A stretch of DNA of 64,000 nt from Hyphodiscus hymeniophilus (taxonomy: Eukaryota; Ascomycota; Leotiomycetes; Helotiales; Hyphodiscaceae). Positions 57,310 to 64,000 of the stretch are shown piece after piece. The stretch lies in the NCBI GenBank assembly GCA_016508695.1, contig VNKQ01000018.1, positions 992,001 to 1,056,000 of the forward strand. Reading direction: 5' to 3'. Position 1 is the first letter of the stretch; each line of letters starts with the position of its first letter. A program made the position numbers and the translations under genes. The notes beneath the pieces are model-generated. The model saw only the letters and a list, made by a program, of their open reading frames with translations. It searched no databases and was not told the origin of the DNA.

Positions 57310-59352
57310 ATGGCGAAAATAAAGAAAAAGGGAGTTTCTGGTCAAGCCAAGAACTTCATTACAAGAACTCAAGCTGTCCGAAAACTTCAAATCAGTCTTC
57401 CCGACTTTCGAAAACTCTGCATATGGAAAGGAATCTACCCTCGCGAACCACGAAACAAGAAGAAAGCCTCCAAGTCCTCGTCAGCATCTACGACTTTCTA
57501 CTACACCAAGGACATCCAATACCTACTCCATGAACCTCTTCTACAGAAATTCCGAGAGCAGAAAGCTCTTGAGAAGAAGATCTCGAAGGCATTGGGAAGA
57601 GGAGATGCGCACGACGCGCAAAGATTGGAGCGTAATGCTTCGAGACCAGAACAGACGGGAAAGACGAAATACTCGTTAGATCATGTTATTCGGGAACGAT
57701 ATCCTACGTTTATTGATGCGCTGCGAGATCTCGACGATTGTCTATCCATGCTATTCCTGTTCGCCAACCTCCCTTCAACATCCACCGTCCCTGCCAAGAT
57801 GATTGCCCGGTGCGAAAAGTTATGTCTCGAATTCGAGCATTACTTGATAACGTCGAACAGCTTGCGCAAGTCCTTCCTCTCGATCAAGGGTATTTACTAT
57901 CAAGCTACAATCTTAGGACAGGATATCTTGTGGTTGGTACCTTACAGATTTAATCAGCGGGTCACTGGTGATGTGGATTTCAGAATCATGGGAACATTTG
58001 TGGAATTCTACCAGACATTGTTAGGATTTGTCAACTTCCGATTATACACATCAGTGGGCCTTGTATACCCACCAAAATTCGACAAGAGCAGAGATGATCA
58101 AGACGCAGGATTAGGCGCCTTCTCCCTCGAGGGGAATGGAATTGGAGCCATCGAACCCCCAAAGCAAATATCCAATGGCGATTCCGCGAAGCCAGACCCC
58201 AAACTTCAAGCTGAGATCGACAAATTGATGTTGTCCATGAACGTGCCAGAACCAGAGCCAGCAGAGCTATCGATTACTCAACCCCTCGTTGAAGCCGGCG
58301 AAGAGCCAACTGATACCATTGACATATTTGAACCCACTGCACCAGGTGGTGACGTTCTTCCCCAGCCTTCATACTCCGCGATCGACCCTTCGACTCTTTT
58401 TTCGAATCTCACATTCTTCATATCCCGTGAAACACCACGACAACCTCTCGAATTTATCCTCCGCGCTTTTGGCTGCAAACGGATCGGATGGGATGCCGTA
58501 CTTGGTGAAGGAGCTTATACGCACAATGAGATGGATCCGTCCATCACGCATCAGATCGTTGATCGACCTCCAGTTGTCGTTGACCCCGAGGTTGAAGACG
58601 AGGTTGAGGACAATCAAACTGCACAGCGTCTTCGACCTGGTTCGAAAGTTCCTGGTAGGATATACATTCAGCCGCAATGGATTTGGGACAGCGTCAACGA
58701 TGAGGAGCTTAAGAGACCGGATTTATATGCCCCAGGTGCTCAACTGCCACCACATTTGAGTCCATTTGTTAAAAAGGTTCGTGGTCAATACGACCCGAGT
58801 GCGCCATTAAATGAGCAGGAGCGTGAGGGTGAGGAATTAGAAGCTCAGAGTGATGATGAAGAATTGGACGAGGATGTTGAGGATGATTTGGCAGTCAAGG
58901 ATATCGAGCTTACTGCGGACGTTGATGCTACAGTTGGTGGTATGGATGTTGCTGGATCTGATGATGACGAATCAGAGCATGAGGAGGAGGATGGCGATGA
59001 TAACTCGTTTGGTGGATTCTCGGACGCCGAATCAGAGGACGAGGATGATGTTGCTTCAGCGGCGATGCAACGACAGAAGGAATTGGAAGCTGAGCTGCTG
59101 GGTGTTGAGTTGAACGAAAAAGCTCTTGATCCAAAGGCCAAAGCAAAGGCTGATGCAAGGAAGAAGACCGCAAAGAAGCAGAAAGAAGACGATGAGGAGA
59201 TCGAGAGAGCCAAGATGATGATGTCTAGAAAGAAGCGGAAGATCTTCGAGAAGATGACGTATAGTAACAAGAAGAAGGACGCGGAGGCTGAAGGTCTGAG
59301 GAGTAAGAGGAGAAAGCTAGAAAAGGCGGGGAAAACTGCTCCTAGAGCTTGA
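57310..59352 (+). CDS. NOP7: Pescadillo homologue, ribosome biogenesis
   Basis: Single exon, 680 aa from ATG 57310 (the frame is open further upstream but MAKIKKKGVSGQAKNFITRT is the family's N-terminus). Part of the PeBoW/Nop7-Erb1-Ytm1 complex for 60S maturation in the nucleolus. The pescadillo N-domain spans about residues 1-290 (LPDFRKLCIWKGIYPREPRN, FLSIKGIYYQATILGQDILW), a BRCT domain about 355-460 (ending PQWIWDSVN), then a long acidic stretch and a Lys/Arg-rich coiled C-terminus. Complete and intact. Confidence 0.95.
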   Translation: MAKIKKKGVSGQAKNFITRTQAVRKLQISLPDFRKLCIWKGIYPREPRNKKKASKSSSASTTFYYTKDIQYLLHEPLLQKFREQKALEKKISKALGRGDAHDAQRLERNASRPEQTGKTKYSLDHVIRERYPTFIDALRDLDDCLSMLFLFANLPSTSTVPAKMIARCEKLCLEFEHYLITSNSLRKSFLSIKGIYYQATILGQDILWLVPYRFNQRVTGDVDFRIMGTFVEFYQTLLGFVNFRLYTSVGLVYPPKFDKSRDDQDAGLGAFSLEGNGIGAIEPPKQISNGDSAKPDPKLQAEIDKLMLSMNVPEPEPAELSITQPLVEAGEEPTDTIDIFEPTAPGGDVLPQPSYSAIDPSTLFSNLTFFISRETPRQPLEFILRAFGCKRIGWDAVLGEGAYTHNEMDPSITHQIVDRPPVVVDPEVEDEVEDNQTAQRLRPGSKVPGRIYIQPQWIWDSVNDEELKRPDLYAPGAQLPPHLSPFVKKVRGQYDPSAPLNEQEREGEELEAQSDDEELDEDVEDDLAVKDIELTADVDATVGGMDVAGSDDDESEHEEEDGDDNSFGGFSDAESEDEDDVASAAMQRQKELEAELLGVELNEKALDPKAKAKADARKKTAKKQKEDDEEIERAKMMMSRKKRKIFEKMTYSNKKKDAEAEGLRSKRRKLEKAGKTAPRA

Positions 59353-60637
59353 TTATTGCTTGCGGCTGGAATTAGAGGATGGAAAAGTGTGGCGTTTGGT
59401 GCTTCATGGCTGTAGTCAAGTCAAGTACTGACATGTAGGAGAATTATTGATTCTCAAAAATGTCCGCTAGCTGCTCCCGTCCTAGAAATCAGAGAGTTTT
59501 TGACATCAAGTCAGTTTTATGATATGGCAATATTACCATGGTTATTACTCGGGGATAGCATGTACGTTGACTTCTGATTCTGCCTGCATCCACGATGTCA
59601 AAATGCCTTCTCACGCTTCGTTCGCGAGGCATTTCCCTTAAAGCCTCGACTTCATCAAACCTCCCTTGCTTGTTATGGCCAACGTCTCAACTCTTGCTCA
59701 CCTACCCAAGTGTTTCGAACAATCTTCATCGTTTCGCCACTAACTTTCCATTACATCTGCGTCTTCATCAGAGTTCCAACCACAGCACACCTTCCTTCCC
59801 TCGTCTTTGACCACCTCTTCAACACAAACCCTGGTCTTGATTTCCGGCCTGCTCTGACCGCCAGCTAAAATCCCCTCGGCAGTCTCGCCATGTGTATGAG
59901 AACTCAATCAAGGTTGGAGTTGCAAATCGAGCACTTGGTGACTCAGTGAGCAGTGGCTGGATGAAGGCACAGCAGTAGTGTAGTTAATATCTGAGACCGT
60001 TGGAATAGGAGATGCTGGTAAAGCGACAGAATGCATGATGTCTCCAGCAATGGAGATGGTTCATGCCACCATTTTCAATGGATTTGCAGCTCATTCAAGA
60101 GGACTGCAATGCAAGAGAGATCGGGAAGACTCAAGATCTGGACAGATGCAAGAATTCTGGGCGCAAGGAAGTCTAAGGTTTCATCGATCCAAGGCGATGG
60201 GCTCTTTGCTAAGGCAGAGTCTGAGCAAGCCAGCCAAGTGAATGGATAGATATTTTGAAAGCATAAGGCGTTACCGCAGAGTGTTAAAACTAAGGTCAAG
60301 ACTACATGTACTAGATACTCTTGCAATCTACTCATTATACTGCCGTACATAGTGTGCGCTTCATGCTCAGGAATCGCAGTATTGTAAGTTGTTGGAAGAC
60401 AGTCAATTTCGCAGGCGGGAATACCCCAGAAACGGGATAAGTCCTAGCGGCTTGGCATGGCAGGGGCGCGTACTGCCGATTGATTTTCAAGACTTATCCA
60501 TGCATGTGAAATGCCGGCAACGCCATCCACCTCCATCGTCTCTATGAATCTCCTGCGATCAGAACTCTCTGCGAACCGGATGTGAGACGGTATATTGTGA
60601 ATGGTTTCACTCCGAAATGCTCGAATGAGCTTTAACG
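59353..60637. other. Intergenic 1.3 kb, nothing firmly recognised
   Basis: Between NOP7 and the large serine-rich gene, both on the plus strand. A 71-codon frame at about 59598 starts like a mitochondrial presequence but has no further support. Confidence 0.4.
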
Positions 60638-63600
60638 ATGACCTCTACCGAAAATGCAGAGAACGACGTCAGAAATAGAGATGCAGCGACCCATACTCCC
60701 TTCGAGCACCATACGGCATCAGTCTCGCTCTCCAGCTCAAACCACAGAAACAGCTTTCAAAGCAGCGACACCGGTGAATCGAGCAAGGCGGCAAGTGCAA
60801 GAAATAGTCTTACGACCTCTCCGAACGGCGATAACGTTGGTGAGGACGGCTCTTTCGACGTCACGCCTCTCAAGGATGGCAGAGGAAGCCACAGAAGCCA
60901 TAGGAGCAGGAACAGTGGTGGATTCCTTCTCTCAAATCCGGTTTTCGAACCGCCTTCAACAGTCCATCAAACGACAGATCACGCTCCCAAGCGGGCCTCG
61001 ACAGATCACAAAGGAAAGGCGGCGTTACGGGCCCCGGAGAAGAGACACTCGAAACGACGATCGGGAGTTGGGCTTGGAATTGGTGGCAGTCCCTTAGCTG
61101 CCAATGTGACAATTGTAGGTACAAACGGCGTAGGCGGCGATTCTACAACAGATCGAATCGATGGAGACGACAGTACTTCAGCTACAAAGCCTCCTGGTGC
61201 TCCAGGTCCAGGATTTGATGTTGATTCAACGCAAATTGTCAATCTTGCGTTGAATCTCAGCGAGAGCAGGAGAGCAGCGAGGAGAAATGTCTCCTCTCCA
61301 CTTCCTCCACCAACGCCATCCTTTGGAGAAAGTTTCGCAGGGGGCAGTCTTCGGCACCACCTTCAACAGCAAAGAAAGTCATCTCGAAATGTCTCACCGA
61401 AGCCAGATCGTGGAGATCGTGCTGTCACCGCTTCTCCTCGATTTACTTCGGGGCAGAAAATCAATAGTCCTCTTAAACCAGCACTCGAACTAGACCAAGA
61501 TGGCCAATACCACTATCACTTCTCAGCATCCACTTTGGCACGAGCGGAGAAGGCGAAGAATTTAATCGAACTCATGGCGCAATATCGACGATTGTTGGAA
61601 TACGTCCCACCTTTGAAACCACAGGCTTTGGAAAGACACGCGACGGCGAATTCTGCAATTCTCGAATCCCCCATTGGTGTGACCAGGACAAGCTCAACCA
61701 CAGCCCCCGTTCCAAGGCCCTTAGGAAGGGAATACAACCCATTGCAATACATCCGGAACCGAAAAGTACGCGCTCGTGAGCGCAGGGCTATTGATGGAGA
61801 CGCACAGGGGTTTGGAGATGTGGAAAAAGTGTCTTCTTGGGTAGATCAGGTTTCACAGGAGGCATCATTAGAAGACTCTCAGACCGCCGATTGTCTGTCC
61901 ATGCCCACATTCTCTAAAGCAGCGGATTTTGCTGCATCTCCCCACAACTCACCTACCTCAACATTTGGCAAAGCCCACGCCACCCAATCAAAAATCAAGC
62001 GGCCCAGAGTTGATTGGATCACTAATCCGGCAGATATGATCGCAGACATCTTCTGGCTGGAGCAAGATGACAATAAGAAATCCATCGAAGACCGCCATGG
62101 AAGAATGATATTTTCCCGAAGCACAGAGCTCAAGAGGCCGGTGTCACGAAGGGCGGACGAGTCAGAATCTCAAGGGACTTCGGGTTCAGTAATCAAAAGG
62201 GAGCCAGCGAGGTCTCCCGATCTACGTATTGACACAAAATTGCCCGAGTTTAGGTCCGTCAGGGTAGACTCAGATAAACATGTCGATATGGCCACATCTA
62301 GAGCAAGGCAAAAATTACGTGAGGCTACACGAATGCATGGACAAAACGGATCGATCCATCATTTTCTTCATGCCAGGTCGCACAGCAGATCTGACTCCAA
62401 TTCTTCTGACAGCGAAGCTGTCTCACGACCACGACGAAGACGTAGTGGAACTACTGACAGTCATGATCGCGGAACAGACATTCTTGAAAAACAAATGATG
62501 GAAATGCTAGCCAGTGAGTCTCGTAATGGTAAGTGGGGCTCTGAGGATGTGCAGAGTGACGCTATCTTCGATTCAATCGAACCTCCGAACTCTGGCCGGA
62601 AAGACAATCTGGTGAAAGCCCAGAACACTCTTGGGCACAGTAAACCGGGGTCAATAACCAACAAAGAGACTTCCTCGAGGCGTGGATCTTTTCAAAATGG
62701 ATCATCTGGACGAGCGAGCCTTGAAGTACCTGGATCTGGAGCCCGAAGCTCTCTGGAAGAACTAGACTCAACGGCGCCGAACTCGCCTCAATTAAAAGCG
62801 TTGAAGGCTTCTAATTCATTCATTCCCAGCATTGGAATGGATCTATCACCTCCATCCCGTAGCAGACAACCGTCGCCAACTCGCAACCCGCTCTCACGAG
62901 TCAAGTCAAGATTCAACCATTACCAGGGTCACAACCGCGATCGCAGTCGAAGTCGAGTGCCGGAAGTAGAGACTATCCTAATGCCGCTCAGTACAGCGTC
63001 AAATTCGAAGGAACCAAAGCCTGATAGTCCTGTGACGCCGGAGAAACAAAAGCGATCAATGAGCCCAGTAAAGAAAGTCAACACTGTTGACAGCGCTAAA
63101 TCTTCTATCCGAAAAGGTGGCGGTATCCGCAAAACAAAGACTGTCGAGGAAGCAGCTGGAGTTCGAGGTTTATTCAAAGGATCTCGAAACCCTGTTGCCA
63201 GAGTAAGCGATTTCATCTGGAAAAAAGAATTTAGTCCTATTGGCCCATCATCTGGGTTCTCGACTGATGAATCTGACGTGGAGGACATTCGCACTGTTTC
63301 CGAGAAAAAAGATTCTCGAAACAGTTCCATCGCAATGCAACACTCCTCTGATGATGTACAAATTGTTTCTCCACCGAAGGAGAAGCCATCTTATCTCGGC
63401 GAAATGCCGACCTTCACCTCTCCATTCCCCGAGCTTCGGGGTCGTCCGACGCGTGCACGGAGCGACGAAGCTTCCGGAAGTCCTGTGAAAGAAGATCGCC
63501 AGGCTCGAGAAGAGCGTCGGAAGTCTTCCCGTGCTCATATGCTCAAGTATCCGCCACGAATAGACGTTCAAAACGCTTCTCCCACCTCGTCCCCAGATTT

Positions 63601-64000
63601 TCCGCCGCAAGACCGTTATCAAGTAGACGCCTCAGTCTCTGACATTGATTCACGCCGTGGAAGCTTTGCCACAGAAGCCTCTGGGGCGGAGGCTGGACTG
63701 GACGCCATTCTTGGCATTCCTGGGAAAAGAGGGAACATGCCATTTGCAAGTGGTCTTCTCAAGTTAGAGGCCAGCAATAGTCATCGTCTTTCTTCAGGAG
63801 GAAAGAGACATTGGAGTATCTCCGACCGGGGCGTGTCCGTCCATCGAGGTCCTATGACGAAGCAAGAAATTGCTCGAGTAAAGGTACTCCTCCTGTCATC
63901 TGGAATCAAAGCAAAGGAAATTGCTCGCCGCGCGGCAGAAGCCAAGGGTATTCGCGATACAGAGGAGAGAGTATATGCAGAAATTTTACCGATGGCCCAG
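60638..64000 (+). CDS. Large serine-rich protein, 3' end beyond window
   Basis: An uninterrupted frame of 1121 codons from ATG 60638 to the window edge, without a stop, so the gene continues. I do not recognise the family. Most is Ser/Arg/Pro-rich and probably disordered, with many SP sites. Conserved-looking islands are HYHFSASTLARAEKAKNLIE with MAQYRRLLEYVPP (about 290-330), EYNPLQYIRNRKVRARERRA (about 365-385), RPRVDWITNPADMIADIFWL (about 455-475), VSDFIWKKEF near 860, and the helical end KQEIARVKVLLLSSGIKAKE. These islands suggest a peripheral scaffold or regulatory protein; that is inference. Confidence 0.75.
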   Translation, partial: MTSTENAENDVRNRDAATHTPFEHHTASVSLSSSNHRNSFQSSDTGESSKAASARNSLTTSPNGDNVGEDGSFDVTPLKDGRGSHRSHRSRNSGGFLLSNPVFEPPSTVHQTTDHAPKRASTDHKGKAALRAPEKRHSKRRSGVGLGIGGSPLAANVTIVGTNGVGGDSTTDRIDGDDSTSATKPPGAPGPGFDVDSTQIVNLALNLSESRRAARRNVSSPLPPPTPSFGESFAGGSLRHHLQQQRKSSRNVSPKPDRGDRAVTASPRFTSGQKINSPLKPALELDQDGQYHYHFSASTLARAEKAKNLIELMAQYRRLLEYVPPLKPQALERHATANSAILESPIGVTRTSSTTAPVPRPLGREYNPLQYIRNRKVRARERRAIDGDAQGFGDVEKVSSWVDQVSQEASLEDSQTADCLSMPTFSKAADFAASPHNSPTSTFGKAHATQSKIKRPRVDWITNPADMIADIFWLEQDDNKKSIEDRHGRMIFSRSTELKRPVSRRADESESQGTSGSVIKREPARSPDLRIDTKLPEFRSVRVDSDKHVDMATSRARQKLREATRMHGQNGSIHHFLHARSHSRSDSNSSDSEAVSRPRRRRSGTTDSHDRGTDILEKQMMEMLASESRNGKWGSEDVQSDAIFDSIEPPNSGRKDNLVKAQNTLGHSKPGSITNKETSSRRGSFQNGSSGRASLEVPGSGARSSLEELDSTAPNSPQLKALKASNSFIPSIGMDLSPPSRSRQPSPTRNPLSRVKSRFNHYQGHNRDRSRSRVPEVETILMPLSTASNSKEPKPDSPVTPEKQKRSMSPVKKVNTVDSAKSSIRKGGGIRKTKTVEEAAGVRGLFKGSRNPVARVSDFIWKKEFSPIGPSSGFSTDESDVEDIRTVSEKKDSRNSSIAMQHSSDDVQIVSPPKEKPSYLGEMPTFTSPFPELRGRPTRARSDEASGSPVKEDRQAREERRKSSRAHMLKYPPRIDVQNASPTSSPDFPPQDRYQVDASVSDIDSRRGSFATEASGAEAGLDAILGIPGKRGNMPFASGLLKLEASNSHRLSSGGKRHWSISDRGVSVHRGPMTKQEIARVKVLLLSSGIKAKEIARRAAEAKGIRDTEERVYAEILPMAQ

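Noticed and set aside
59598..59810. 71-codon frame starting MSKCLLTLRSRG, presequence-like
   Set aside because: Only the first residues suggest mitochondrial import; the rest is low-complexity and no further exon with a known domain could be joined.
1..64000. CRISPR arrays, rRNA genes, bacterial-type operons
   Set aside because: No regularly spaced repeats, no rRNA sequence, and the intron-bearing eukaryotic genes exclude a prokaryotic layout.

Overview
This window comes from the nuclear genome of a filamentous ascomycete (Pezizomycotina). Genes are dense, on both strands, and split by short GT-AG introns of about 45-105 nt; the proteins are fungal orthologues; and an LTR retrotransposon carries the signature of repeat-induced point mutation (RIP). 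The protein flavour suggests Leotiomycetes, but that is only an impression. Gene models were built by hand: exon joins were chosen so that reading phase, splice signals and conserved protein blocks all agree.

1-31.6 kb is a core, housekeeping-rich block. It holds methionine aminopeptidase 1 and kynurenine 3-monooxygenase (divergent pair), an SDR reductase, an ankyrin-type protein, the TLDc protein Rtc5, then a run of mitochondrial genes (Rcf1, threonine dehydratase, ribosomal protein bL36m, a LYRM2-like protein), a cytosolic-type GH78 alpha-L-rhamnosidase, a PLAC8 protein, an N-acetyltransferase of the Naa40/NatD type divergent from an alpha/beta hydrolase, N-myristoyltransferase, an ABHD12-like hydrolase whose conserved HGNAG motif is missing at an exon junction, and a Swc3-like SWR1-complex subunit.

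32.4-52 kb is an accessory block. It opens with a caspase-like (C14) protein that ends in a WxCxxC zinc-ribbon, followed by a second, smaller gene ending in a WxCxxC zinc-ribbon with an intron at exactly the same place. Next is a complete Ty3/gypsy-type element (36822-43294) with 143-bp LTRs, a perfect 5-bp target duplication and heavy RIP: all seven LTR differences are CpA/TpG to TpA changes. Beyond it are a beta-lactamase-type hydrolase with a 1-nt frameshift, an MFS transporter with another 1-nt frameshift near its end, and an intact flavin monooxygenase, followed by 2 kb without a gene.

52-64 kb returns to core content: a disordered orphan protein, the RNA polymerase I factor Rrn9, the GPI-transamidase subunit Gab1/PIG-U divergent from the ribosome biogenesis factor Nop7 (pescadillo), and a very long serine-rich reading frame that runs off the right edge.

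The best candidate for something little described is the caspase-like/zinc-ribbon pair at 32.4-36.3 kb. The clearest signs of decay are the frameshifts in two neighbouring genes and the lost HGNAG motif.
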